Assembly: GCA_019925095.2 (NCBI GenBank)
Contig: CM034406.1
Location: forward strand, 7,505,388-7,569,387
DNA: 64,000 nt
Direction of reading: 5' to 3'
From: Dendrolimus kikuchii
Taxonomy: Eukaryota; Arthropoda; Insecta; Lepidoptera; Lasiocampidae
Shown here: positions 1 through 10,524 of the stretch, piece after piece
How positions within the stretch are numbered: the first letter of the stretch is position 1
How the letters are laid out: each line of letters opens with the position of its first letter
Program-made: the position numbers and the translations under genes
Notes under the pieces: model-generated
What the model was told of the DNA's origin: nothing
What the model saw: the letters and a program-made list of their open reading frames with translations, nothing else
Databases searched by the model: none

Positions 1-157
1 TGTTCCGGCATTAGTGACCAGGTTCCAGTCTCCTTTAAGAGAGCAGCAGCGCATTTGTAGCACTTTTGGTGTTGCCAATGTCCGTAGGCGATGATAACCG
101 CTTTCCATCAAGTGCGCAGTCTGCCTGTCTGCTGAACTCCTGCAATAAAAATAAAAA
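1..157 (+). repeat. Rep-A retroposon, 3' part, cut by the window edge
   Basis: This is the 3' half of the Rep-A family, whose full form is described at 42816-43137. It runs from the block meaning 'the listed pool, then GCGCATTTGTAGCAC' to the conserved 3' terminus CTGTCTGCTGAACTC followed by an A-rich tail with AATAAAA. It begins at base 1, so the 5' part lies outside the window. It is joined directly to a second, shorter 3' end at 161-236. Confidence 0.85.
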
Positions 158-160
158 ATA

Positions 161-236
161 CAAATGTCCATAGGCGATGGTAACCGCTTTCCAAGATGTG
201 CCGTATGCCTTTCTGCTGAACTCATGCTATAAAAAC
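161..236 (+). repeat. Rep-A retroposon, short second 3' end
   Basis: About 75 bases of the Rep-A 3' end only, starting at CAAATGTCCATAGGCG and ending at CTGCTGAACTCATGC plus an A-rich tail. It sits head to tail against the tail of the copy at 1-157. This is either a second insertion into the poly(A) tail or a dimeric transcript. Confidence 0.75.
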
Positions 237-2135
237 AATTGTAGCTCAACGGTAATACTAAAACAGTTATCCTTTTTAATTTTTATTAGAATTTGTTAAT
301 AGATTCGATTTCAGCATGCAAACAATAAAATAAGCTTTTTCATAATAACCTTCAAGAAGAAAAGTTTAGAATATTTTAGTTTTTATAATTCTGCTGCTCC
401 AAAGTGACTTTTCTAATAGCTTCAAACAAATAGTGCACAAGTATATGCGGAAAAAATAAAATAATACTTGAACTCCATTTCTTAGCCTTTCCTAAAATAA
501 ATCACTAAACAGTATGTTTTAATGTTAATAACACAATAATTGTTAATTTCCGCAGTAGCTCAGTTTCTCAAAGGTCCCAATACATCCATAGTTGTAATGT
601 ATCCACGCGTGGAACCTAATGTTTTAGTTGGTTACGCAATCTGCTTCCCCTGACAATCACGATGGTATGTCTATGAAGGTTTAAAGTAATATGGCTAATA
701 TAAGAACACTGAGTTATGTTAAATTATAGTTCCAACGAAACGTTGCAAATCTAACATTATTGCCTAATTCTTACTTCTTGAAGATGTACCTATAGTGTGT
801 TTATCTCTGTGTCACTGTTTTTAACACCGACTAAATTCAAAAATTATTCAAAGCCATTTAATAAGAATAAGATTAAAAATGTATCTGATATTTCTTATAT
901 TTTTCGACTTTTACATTAAAAGTTCCCAACGTTTGCAGGCCATGAAATGTTGAGGTCATCGTCAATTTAACCTGTCGTTAATTGAACAGTTATTATACCG
1001 AACTTGTCATTAAAGTAATGTCTGTCTCATTACAAGTCAAATGTAATTTTGCAATTAAGTCGGCAGGTCACCGAATCTGTGCCAGTTGGTGCGATTACAC
1101 TCCATTCCTATTTTATGCCAGGGCCTTTTTCAACGAGCAGTTTGTATATAAATCATTGGTGTAGTTCATGATAAAAAAAACTGCAGAATATTCATGAGTT
1201 TAGAGTTAAACTAAAAAAAATTTGCATGGCCATCAAATGAGCCAAGCTTATCTTGCTCATGATACTAGTGCTATTTGATGGCACTCGTGTTGAGATTATT
1301 ACGGTTCCTTGTCCGTCTGTGTTATGTCTTATGTCAAGTGTGTTTTTGTTTGTCAAAGTTTTTGTCCTTGTCCTTCTTTAAAATCTGATGGATATTAATT
1401 ACTATTTTAGTTCAGTAAACATAATATGCTTGTAGTATTGTAGTAGTTGTCGTACAATTTTTCACTTCACGGTTCAAAAGGTAGCGGTAATATAGATTAC
1501 ATATTTTATAGAATTTTATTCCTAACTCAGTAGTTTCCGAGAACAATGACTCTGACATATAAAGACAGAGGGACAGATGGACGGACATGTTTAAGGGTTC
1601 CGTTCTATTTAAAATGGCTACAAAACCAAAATAAATATATATGTGAGTAATTTTGGGGTAAAAATGAATAAATATAGGCATCCTACAAATACGGCAGTGA
1701 CCTTACCTTTCTCTTGAGGAAGGCATGAAAACTAACCTTGATTGAACTCCGGAACATTGGGGAGAAAGGGTCGGAACGATGAAGACAAGGACGAATGACG
1801 GTAAAAGTAGTTAAATTAATGCAGGACGAAAGTTGGTGGAATCAAGTATGACGAGGTCAAGTTGCTTGTTTGTCAGTGGTCCGTGAACTTTTTATCACTT
1901 GTACCACCTGTTTATATTTTGGGCAATACCTATTATTATCGTATTACTTATTATTGTCTGGGTCCTTATTCTTGGACCAAGTATTAAAAATAAAATCAAT
2001 AAAATTTCAGCATTTAGCTTGCTATAAAGCTTATAAATGTTCTTTATGTGGTAGTTACGAATTCTTTTTATTTTTGCCCGATATTTAAATAGATAAATTG
2101 GTTTTGATAGTCGAACCAACATTCGCTATTAAGTC
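237..2135. other. AT-rich DNA, nothing recognised
   Basis: Short open frames occur here, but none shows a domain, codon bias or splice context that I would call coding. I see no recognisable element ends. Confidence 0.5.
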
Positions 2136-2137
2136 TA

Positions 2138-2325
2138 TATTATTATAGACGGTTTATTTCTGTCTTTGAATTTGGATGAATCAACCAAAGTGTTCTATAT
2201 AAACATAAACTTGGAATCATTCAATGTCATTAAATACCGTTGTGTGCTTTCAGTTCTATGTCTTCCAGCCAAATTGGTTCAACTTGATTAATTCGTCTAA
2301 TACCAGCATTATAGACTCCATTTAC
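2138..2325. mobile_element. Pal-2 MITE copy 1
   Basis: Non-autonomous element of about 190 bp. The core GAATCAACCAAAGTG is shared with the copies at 14640-14812 and 51787-51997. The right end GTCTAATACCAGCATTATA is roughly inverted relative to the left end (TATTATAGACGG). There is no coding content. The superfamily is not determined. Confidence 0.6.
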
Positions 2326-2753
2326 AGTCTATGGACGCAAATTTATTCGAATGTGAAAAGTTTTCATTCAAACTAATTTCTACTAGAGAACATTTTCAAA
2401 GGTCATACAGTTAAAAATGCAGTCTACTTGCTATTCTTTGTACAAATACATAGTTTCGCAACATGTTGTTTTTGTAATGCAAGATGACATGGACAGATAG
2501 GGCGGGCATACGTAATAGGCTTCAATTATATAGCAAATAAACTGCAAGAAAGTCGCCCACATATTCACGGCCACGTTTTACAGAAGACGGTTAATTATGT
2601 GGGAAACAAGATATGTGGAGTCATATCACTCTCGCCTGGTCCTAGTTGTAGCTTCAAGACTGCTACCTCCAGTGCAATGAATGCCGAAAATTACGCACGA
2701 TGAAGAAGAACAAGTAGGAAGCACCTTCATGCTATAAATATGCTAACTAAACT

Positions 2754-3060
2754 GGAGGAAAGGAGAAAGAATACAATTTCCTGCGGCCGGGCGGCCTGTC
2801 GTAAGGGCGACAAAACAACCCACAGCCAGGTGGTAGGGCATTTGCTCGACTGGATGGCGATCACCCCTGGTCTAGAGTATGCCGCCATAACAACATTGTG
2901 TTGTGTTCCGGCATTAGTGACCAGGTTCCAGTCTCCCTTAAGAGAGCAGCAGCGCATTTGTAGCACCTTTGGTGTTGCAAATGTCCATAGGCGATGGTAA
3001 CCGCTTTCCATCAAGTGGGCCGTCTGCCTGTCTGCTGAACTCCTACAATAAAAATAAAAC
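2754..3060 (+). repeat. Rep-A retroposon, near full length
   Basis: Begins in GGAGGAAAGGAGAAAGAATAC, carries the diagnostic GCGGCCGGGCGGCCTGTCG block and ends at GCTGAACTCCTACAATAAAAA. Both strands are open for most of the copy, but the frames follow the repeat and are not host genes. Confidence 0.85.
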
Positions 3061-3660
3061 TGTTGAATAAACTCCCTTCCACGGTTTTATCAGAGCACTA
3101 CTAATCCTTGTTTTGATATATGTGCTAATTCCTATAAGTTTATACGTTCTGTTCGTCAGTATAATCTGTTGCAACCATAAATATACTGATTTTTGTGTTA
3201 CACGATCGTGATTATAACCAGTTCGTACCAAGAGAGAGTTCAATATTAAAATTTAAATAAACCGACTTGTAAATTAAATTAAATTAATTAGCAGTTATTA
3301 CATAATGAGAGTGTGATAGACTAAACATTTGTAATCTTTGAAAGTAGAGAATACTTGAATAAAATAAAGACGTATAGTTATAATGTTGTGAATGTATGTA
3401 CAGTCAAGAGCATAGATAGAGCTAGATAGAGACATCCAAGATGGTCAAATACTTAAGAATATCGAAAGTGAATATTAATATCGACACCAAGGTCATCTAA
3501 TTGTTCAGAGCTCTCTTCTTACCCAAATGTATCGGAACACCAACAACGCCAAATACATGAGATCTACCAAAGTATCCAAAAATATAGATACACTTTGGAA
3601 AGTGAATATCTTCCTCTATATCGTACTGACGAGGTTGGTCCTCGAGGTTTTACCTCGTTT
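3061..3660. other. AT-rich spacer
   Basis: Contains a short AAATT repeat near 3275-3290 and GATAGAGCTAGATAGAGA near 3410. Nothing else is recognised. Confidence 0.4.
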
Positions 3661-3663
3661 TTG

Positions 3664-3962
3664 TAATGCATGAGTTCAGCAGAAAGGCAGACGGCCCACC
3701 TGATGGAAAACGGTTACCGTCGCCTGTGGACATTTGTAACACCAAAGGTGCTACCAATTTACTGCCGCTCTCTAAAGAGTCACTGGAACTACCGCTAATC
3801 CAGGAACACAACTCAAGGTTGTTAGGGCGGCTTACTCTAGACCAGGGGTAAAGTAGCCATCCAGAGGGGCAAAAATCCTACCACATGGCTGTGCGTTGTT
3901 TTATCGCCTATTACGACAGGCTGTTCGCCTGCAGAAAATTGTATAATTTCTCCGTTCCTTCT
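3664..3962 (-). repeat. Rep-A retroposon, near full length
   Basis: Reverse-oriented copy. The 3' end lies on the left as ATGCATGAGTTCAGCAGAAAG, and the 5' end is on the right at AATTTCTCCGTTCC. It is more diverged than most copies in the GGCCGGGCGGCC block. Confidence 0.85.
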
Positions 3963-3964
3963 AA

Positions 3965-5100
3965 AGAACTTACTAAAATAAATAATTTTAGTGTATAGTT
4001 AAATAATGTTATTATAATGAAATACGTTATATTGGTCGTAACTAAAATATGTTATTTTGCGTAGTCATCATGAAACTCTAATAAATAATATTTAGTTTCA
4101 TTGCTTATATTTCTAACAACATTCCTTCCAAATTTAATGCAAATCATAAACGTGATTGCTGTTCATAGTTGTTGTAAGTGAATTTATTAAGAGATTAAAT
4201 TTATTTATTTTGTTGGTTTACTAATTAAATAGTTGTAAAACTAGGTTACCAAATAAAAATCGGGTCGTTTTGGTATTACAGCAAAAGGAAGCTTTACGAA
4301 TTCACAAAATATGCTTAATTTTTAAGTTATAACATGTAAATAATGTAAGTACGTAGCTATTACTTCAAATAAAGTTTTGTTTTCATAATATTTCACTCGA
4401 AAGTCGAATAATGTCTATTAACCATAAATAACCACGCTGCGATGCTTCAAATTCTCGTCATTCTCTTTTATGTAACCTTATAATTCACGCCAGTTTCAAA
4501 ATCAATTTCAAAATTTAAATATGAACTGCTATTTAGACGATCATCACTTGAACTCTTGTCTATTTTAAACAACATGTATACATTTTTGTAAATAAACTGC
4601 ACAGCAACCACATTAAGTTCTCGCCAAATACTAAAAAGATATTATTAATCCAAATCTTGACTATGATGATATATCTGACTGCAATAAAAAATATAATCTG
4701 GGTTACCATGGTAATTATCGTTAAGCAAGTTATGTGGAAACCACGAATCTCAAAAATTATGGCGAATGTACCATAATTTATAGTTTAGCCGGCCATGACA
4801 CGCGGCGTTTTAAATGAGTGAATGTTTGTTAACTGTTAAATTATTGAAATAAGAATTTGGGTCGATAGATCTATGGTAGCTTTCCATCTACGAATCAATT
4901 CGATACCAGACTTTTGTTGGTTGCTTGAATAATTATGGACTGACCCACACTGGTTACCTAATGAACGAATGAATGAAATGAAACTCTTTTATTGTTGACC
5001 ATAAACTCAAACTTAGACAATTAATTATCTGATGTAGACAAGTGATGTAAGAATAAAATATTTTAAAGAAATCCTTTTTATTTAATTCGTGGCAGATTGG
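3965..5100. other. AT-rich DNA, nothing recognised
   Basis: No convincing coding frame, RNA gene or element terminus was seen. Confidence 0.45.
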
Positions 5101-5102
5101 CT

Positions 5103-5242
5103 AATGGCCGGTTACTACATTTTACAGACGGTTTATTTGCCTTAGTATCGGTTAAAATTTGACATAATCCTCATACAAGTAATGTCAAAATTCAACCGAT
5201 AGTAAGGCAAATGAAAAATTTTAAGATATAGGAACCGGCCAT
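5103..5242. mobile_element. Pal-1 palindromic MITE copy 1
   Basis: About 140 bp that fold back on themselves. The left end is ATGGCCGGTT and the right end AACCGGCCAT. Inside lie the mirrored blocks ATCGGTTAAAATTTGACATA and ATGTCAAAATTCAACCGAT. It is the best-preserved member of a family with seven copies in this window and carries no ORF. Confidence 0.75.
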
Positions 5243-5244
5243 AT

Positions 5245-6435
5245 GAGACTCGCGTTTCGTTCCAATTACTTAGGCTCGGATCCTGGTAGGGGACTAAGTA
5301 TCGCTTAGGCAGTTTTTTTGATCTGTTTGTTTCAATTAACATATGCTGACAGCAATTGGAAACATTGTGAAACAGGCAGATTAAATTTTCCGATAACTTT
5401 TTCTACGGTTAATAGGGCTTATATCATACATATTATACGAGTCCTTTTAACTGCGCGCACAGTTTAAAAATTTGGTGCGCTAAATTAATAAAATAATAAT
5501 GTTATTGATGTAGCAGTATACTTGTATATTTACTACAAGAATATTAATATGCAATTACGATGTTAGATGCATTTTTATAACAAAAATCATATCAATTATT
5601 ACCTGGTAGCCATCATTACGTTTACAGGGAAGTAAGACAATCCAAAATGAACAGTAATCTTCGAGTGGGCAACCACTATCTCCTAATATAACATTCTACA
5701 CTAATCACTTTCGTTTCACTCACTTTAGTTCACATCACTCATTCTTATTATTCTATAAAATAGAACTAGATAAATTTCAAAATAGAACTGTCAAATGTCT
5801 TTCTTGAAGTGGTTCGCTTTTTTTTGTTCTTAATTTGTGTGCTTCGCAAATTCCTATGGTTATGACCGTAGATAGAAAGCCATCGAGTGTTCCGGTGACT
5901 TTCTTCAGAGGCGTGCGGTGACGTGCCTCAGCTCACGGCAAGTGAGTCCATACCGGCTCTAACTGTTGATACCGATGCGATATCTTGCTCAACTATAATA
6001 TAACTACCTTTGCTTTTTATTCCAAATTCATCGGATATGTAGGTTTAAATGATCTTACGTTCACGCTGAGACAACATTGCGTTTTTTTTTGCGCAGGGAA
6101 TTGTAATAGAGTTGTGACAATATCGAATCCTAATCGTTTGAGTTAAAGCACTGGGGTTTTAAAGGGTTTGCTTTTGGACATATATTTAGATATGCCTACA
6201 TTGATACAGTATGTATATCTTTTGATACTTGCATTTTTAATACGAATCTTCGAAAGCAGCCGCTTAATGTCACCTGAATTTGCTTTGGAAAGTTCTATGA
6301 AACTGTTAAATCGAAATGATACGTGTAATCCTAAACATATATAAATCTATATCTTTTGAACTATGCAGTTGAAATTTTGAAGTTTTAGAGCTTAGAAATT
6401 ACTTTTTAAACAAGATACGTTCTGTAGTGTATAGT
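5245..6435. other. AT-rich DNA, nothing recognised
   Basis: A slightly GC-richer patch at 5880-6000 has no ORF or splice structure that I can support. Confidence 0.4.
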
Positions 6436-6439
6436 TAGT

Positions 6440-6870
6440 GTTTGTTAAGTGGTCCCCGAGTTGCGAGGCAGACGGTAGTGTTTGAGATATGGGTATTTTG
6501 GATTAAATACCCATGAAAGCAGTGACCGTTTGTAGCTTCTACGGACCTCAGCTTTGTACGTGGTGGCCGATTTTTAATTGTGATGCCTAACCGGGTTGCG
6601 TATATCTAATTAGTATAGTAAAGCAATCACTACAAGAATTGTATCGTAATAAAAGCTATTAACATTTTAAACATTTCTAGAACAACACAGATTTACGTGT
6701 TAATTTTTTGTAATGTATAATTGTCGAAATGCAATGCAAAATTATTGTAATTGTAATTTTTGCAGCAACTGTGAGGTGATAGAGATTTCATTATATAGTA
6801 TTTTTATTTATATTTTTGTGTGCAATAAAGTGTTTTCTCTCTCTCTCTCTCTCTCTCTATCTCGATTTTA
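6440..6870 (+). repeat. Possible LINE 3' untranslated region with (CT)n tail
   Basis: A moderately GC-rich block (GTGGTCCCCGAGTTGCGAGG onward) grades into an AT-rich stretch ending GTGCAATAAAGTG followed by a (CT)n run at about 6836-6860. A polyadenylation signal next to a simple repeat is typical of LINE 3' ends in Lepidoptera. There is no coding sequence to confirm this. Confidence 0.35.
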
Positions 6871-7003
6871 GTTGGTAGATGTTAAATTTTTCTTTGGGTT
6901 ATGACAGCTACGACTACCAGGATTGCAGAATTGGCCACGCCCTTTACCTCTGCTCATGACAACGGTTAAAAAAAATAACAAAAGCAAAACGGACTCGTAA
7001 ACT

Positions 7004-7145
7004 AAAAAGCAAAAAATAAATATATTCTACATTTTGAAATCGGTTTATTTTGCAATTTTCTTGTGGTTTTTTTATGTTTCACTTGACACCGACTTCAAGG
7101 TGTTGTAGAAAACATTTATTTTTGCTTCTTGATTTGAAGCCGGCT
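7004..7145. mobile_element. Pal-3 foldback element copy 1
   Basis: An imperfect inverted repeat. The left arm (AAAAGCAAAAAATAAATA...TTCTACATTTTGAAATCGG) mirrors the right arm, which ends ...GACTTCAAGGTGTTGTAGAA...ATTTATTTTTGC. The same foldback recurs at 34858-35022, with a partial copy at 59630-59725. Confidence 0.6.
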
Positions 7146-7468
7146 TTCATTTTGTTAAAAAATACATATAGAAGATATAATTGTAAAAATTCCCTAAATT
7201 AATATCTGATATGGGTTTATCCAACCTATTAATTATCACGCCTAGAGTATCATTTCACTTGACATATAAAATGTCAGTTGATTTTGAAGGATGAAGGCCG
7301 TCATCTGATGACTGGAGGGAAACGAGTACCGTTTTTAATTTGAATTTACTATAAATAACTTTTAGATGATAATGGCAATGGTGGATACGTAACATATAGT
7401 ACAGCTATTTACATTTTAATAATAAATACATAATGATATAATTACATATCTGTACATATATGCAGAAG

Positions 7469-7487
7469 TATATATATATATATAGAT

Positions 7488-7558
<71 letters not shown>
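7469..7558. repeat. (TA)n microsatellite
   Basis: About 90 bases of TA dinucleotides, interrupted once by AGATAGATA near 7484. It directly precedes the tRNA-derived SINE. Confidence 0.95.
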
Positions 7559-7559
<1 letters not shown>

Positions 7560-7586
7560 ATAATATAGTATCTCAGCATTTGTCAC

Positions 7587-7830
7587 GGCCTCTGTGGTTG
7601 AGCGGGCTAAGCCTTTGCCGGCCTACTCACTGCAACGCAGAGGCTCCAGGTTCGATTCCTGGTATAGTAAATTTCGGAAACGTATTTTCTCCGTTATTTA
7701 CTATGGTCTGGGTGTCTGGGATCGTCCCCAGAGTAGTCCGTTGTATATTACCCATAACACAAGCGTAATTTGCTTAATTTGGGGATATACAATGTGTGTG
7801 TTTGTCTGCCGATTATTTAAAATATATATA
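7587..7830 (+). mobile_element. tRNA-derived SINE, copy 1
   Basis: The head has both internal RNA polymerase III promoter boxes: box A TGGTTGAGCGG at 7595-7605 and box B GGTTCGATTCC at 7649-7659. A tRNA-unrelated body follows (TCTGGGTGTCTGGGATCG...AGTAGTCCGTTGTATATTACCC), ending in an AT-rich tail near 7830. The same body occurs at 22033-22285 and 40405-40608 on the minus strand. The architecture is like the lepidopteran Metulj-type SINEs, but the subfamily cannot be named by eye. Confidence 0.85.
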
Positions 7831-7858
7831 AAAGAACTTAGTGAAAGAAAGTTTTAAT

Positions 7859-8266
7859 GAAAACTGTCGGAATAAACTAATTTTATTGCACTCGAATAAT
7901 TATCATATATCACACATTTTCTTACTTACACTTTGCTATTGATCAGCTAAAAAATCGCATTGGAATTCGGTTTTTTTTAATTGTTCATTTGAAATAATTC
8001 CCAGGAAAATTCCCGCGGGATTCCCAGGATAAAAAGTAGCGCAGATTTTAAGTCTAATAATTTGCTGTAGACCACCAAAAACCGCAATGAATTCGGCCTA
8101 GTAGTTTTTACGTGAATCCCAAACAAACAGCCAAACCGATAAAACAGGTAAGAAATCTAAAAAAAATGCATTGTGTTCTCCGTCGTTTCTATAGTCTACT
8201 CCAGTTATTTTTTTATTAGCTTCAATGTACAGACACGGCATGTTTGGAATTTTATATTATTATAGA
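7859..8266 (-). mobile_element. Hel-2 Helitron remnant
   Basis: Non-autonomous Helitron lying in reverse. The 5' end (TCTATAATA...) is at 8266, flanked by the expected AT boundary. The internal CCCGCGGGATTCCC block and the CGGAATAAACT block match the copies at 32625-33088 and 41130-41627. The 3' CTAG end is missing because the copy is truncated at the left. Confidence 0.65.
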
Positions 8267-8304
8267 TATATATGTTTACTATTTTTTAGTCTCTTGAATA
8301 GCTT

Positions 8305-8552
8305 TAAACACACACTTTGTCAGGTGGTAGGGCATTTGTCCGACTGGATGGCTACCACCTCTGGTCTAAAGTATGTCGCCATAACAATCTTGAATTGTGT
8401 TCTGGCATTAGTGACCAGGTTCCAGTCTCCCTTAAGAGAGCAGCAGCGCATTTGTAGCACCTTTGGTGTTGCAAATGTCCATAGGCGATGGTAACCGCTT
8501 TCCATCAAGTGGGCCGTCTGCCTGTCTGCTGAACTCCTACAATAAAAATAAT
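8305..8552 (+). repeat. Rep-A retroposon, 5'-truncated
   Basis: Starts inside the family at GTCAGGTGGTAGGGCATTTG and runs to CTGCTGAACTCCTACAATAAAA. The tail touches the left flank of the solo LTR at 8558. Confidence 0.85.
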
Positions 8553-8557
8553 AATAT

Positions 8558-9057
8558 TGTTACAACTCTGGTCCCGACAAAAACAAATTCCACCTGCATA
8601 TCTGAAACAAAACACATTTATTACTCGTCGGCATTTGAACTAATAACATTTAAATTCTTTTATGGTCGTCTTCTTTTGTTTACTTTGCGTTTAAAATTTG
8701 TGATTAGAAAACAGCCCATTGTTGTATTGTAATCTTTTATGGCAGTCATTAACAAGGTGTGTCGGATTAAGTCGACTTAGATACGGGGACATTGCAGTTG
8801 CGCAGTATAAAACGATGACCTGATGGAGGGGGAAGGCAGTGGAGTGATAACCACGAGCGAAGCGAGACGTGTGTACTACAATCGGGAATCTAATAAGTGA
8901 CGGACTGCGCGTTTTATTGAATTACGACCTTCTGTATTACATTTGGACTTGCTGTGTTCAGTTATATTCATCCCTGTGTTATACGTGTGTGTATAGTTCT
9001 AATAAACTCTATAGTAATTCTAACGGCATTTTAATTTGAGTCTCGCGACTCGTAACA
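8558..9057 (+). mobile_element. Solo LTR, copy 1 (Ty3/gypsy-like)
   Basis: A 500-bp block that begins TGTTAC and ends GTAACA, flanked on both sides by ATAT (8554-8557 and 9058-9061). Inside are a TATA box TATAAAA at 8806-8812 and an AATAAA polyadenylation signal at 9001-9006. It is homologous end to end to the blocks at 30148-30624 and 45161-45655. No internal retrotransposon sequence is attached, so it is a recombination product. A 4-bp target duplication fits Ty3/gypsy elements; the family is inferred. Confidence 0.85.
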
Positions 9058-9061
9058 ATAT

Positions 9062-9330
9062 CTTAAACGCCTGTAAAAATTGTATTACTACAAGATTGCT
9101 TTTCGGTGAATGTGGGCGCTCTTTAACAAGGGTTGCTGTTGATTTCCTGAGAATCCGCTTATCAGACCCTGATCTAGTTATTATGAGACTACCTCAGAAG
9201 TATCTTTCTAATAAAGAAAAGAAATTGAACATCTATCTACAATTGACGAAGAAATCACGTATATGTTTATATAAAAAAACATCCAGTCGAATTGAGAATC
9301 TCCACTTTTTGGAAATCGGTTAAAAACGGA
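9062..9330 (+). repeat. Single unit of the GCCTGTAGAAA tandem-unit repeat
   Basis: Shares its layout (CGCCTGTAAAAATTG, CTCTTTAACAAGGGTTGC, ATCAGACCCTGATC, GAATTGAGAATCTCC...CGGTTAA) with the tandem array at 57040-57695 and its reversed form at 50310-50720. It has one unit only. The 95-codon open frame across it is not conserved in the other copies. Confidence 0.6.
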
Positions 9331-9362
9331 GAACTTTTGGTAGGTATTTCGGTCAATGTCCG

Positions 9363-9402
9363 GTAAGTGAATGAATAGTAAGATATAGGAACCGGCCATA
9401 AG
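9363..9402. mobile_element. Pal-1 MITE, right half only (copy 2)
   Basis: Carries the right terminus AGATATAGGAACCGGCCATA preceded by GTGAATGAATAGTA. The left half of the palindrome is absent or unrecognisable. Confidence 0.65.
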
Positions 9403-9757
9403 TTACCACGACTTTTTAATTTAAACAATACACCAAATTAGCCGAGAATAATGATTTATTTGTAAAAGCGTTAGTTCGATTCAAATTGTGGGAATGCAAC
9501 CTTTCACAGTCACAGACCAGTAGTATACCTATCTCTTTTACTCGCGAATATAAGAATGAGAAAGCACAAGAGAAATTCACGTCCAGCGCAAGCTTTTTGG
9601 CGAAATGTCGATTTTATTAAACATGGTACCGTGTTATTGGTTTTTAATGTTGTGATTAGATTTTTACGGCCAACGAAGCGTGAAGAACGTTTGCTGTGAT
9701 TTTTAATAGATATTTGAGACTATTGACCGCCTTAAGAGGAATGGAATAGTAATAGCT
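9403..9757. other. Spacer, nothing recognised
   Basis: No supported feature. Confidence 0.4.
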
Positions 9758-9759
9758 AC

Positions 9760-9917
9760 TTGTCACCAGGTGGTAGTGTGTTTACCCGTCTGGATGGCTA
9801 CCCCCCCTCGTCTAACGTATACCGTCATAACAACCTTGAGTTGTGTTCCAGCACTAGTGGCCAGGTTTCAGTCTTCCCTTCAGAGAGCGGCAGCACATTG
9901 GTAGCACCTATGGTGAT
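9760..9917 (+). repeat. Rep-A retroposon, left piece of a split copy
   Basis: Runs from CACCAGGTGGTAGTGTG to AGCACCTATGGTGAT, where it is broken by the hAT element at 9918-13327. It resumes at 13328. The last eight bases ATGGTGAT (9910-9917) are the target duplication. Confidence 0.9.
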
Positions 9918-10524
9918 TAGGGATGGGCCGAATGTGGTTTGAACCGAATACGAACTTCGGCCGAACATTCGGTTAAAACAAAAAATTCGGCCGAACTTTG
10001 GTTTGATTTCGCCACGCTTTCTCAAGAGCAACCCATTGTGACCTGTTGAACACGTCAACTTGATAACACCGAATTTTTGTTTTTTTTACACCATAACCTA
10101 CCTCTAGTTAATTTTAAGTATGAGTAGGTGGATAAAAGAGTAGATTTTTAGACCTTTGATTGAAAAATAAATCACCATTTCATAATTCTAAATTCATAAT
10201 GTTTAATTCGTAAATAATGATTTCAATCAAAATTACAGTTATAATTGCTGATGTGTCTTAGACGTGTTTTAAAAAAAAAATTAAGTTACCCATTATAATT
10301 AAGCAATTGCACTACTTACTGATGTTTCTTAGAGGAATAATAAGTTTATTTTATTTTTCTTTTAATTGGATGTCTATTTAATTAGGCAAAGACTCAATCA
10401 AGAACTAATTTTATTTATTTTTTGTCACATTGCACGTTTAGATTTACATGTTCCTAATTAAAATATATGACCATGAGTATATAGATACCAATTTTTATAT
10501 TACGGTTATGATAGATATGATTTC

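Noticed and set aside
2727..3014. Open frames on the strand opposite Rep-A copies (MESGYHRLWTFATPKV... type)
   Set aside because: The same frame recurs at 8320-8508, 38158-38427 and 42816-43241 because these are copies of one repeat. There is no domain, start sites shift and many copies are broken. It follows the repeat's sequence rather than selection.
7587..7660. Functional tRNA gene at the SINE head
   Set aside because: Boxes A and B are good, but the sequence continues into a SINE body shared with two other copies and the acceptor stem does not close. It is a SINE promoter, not a tRNA.
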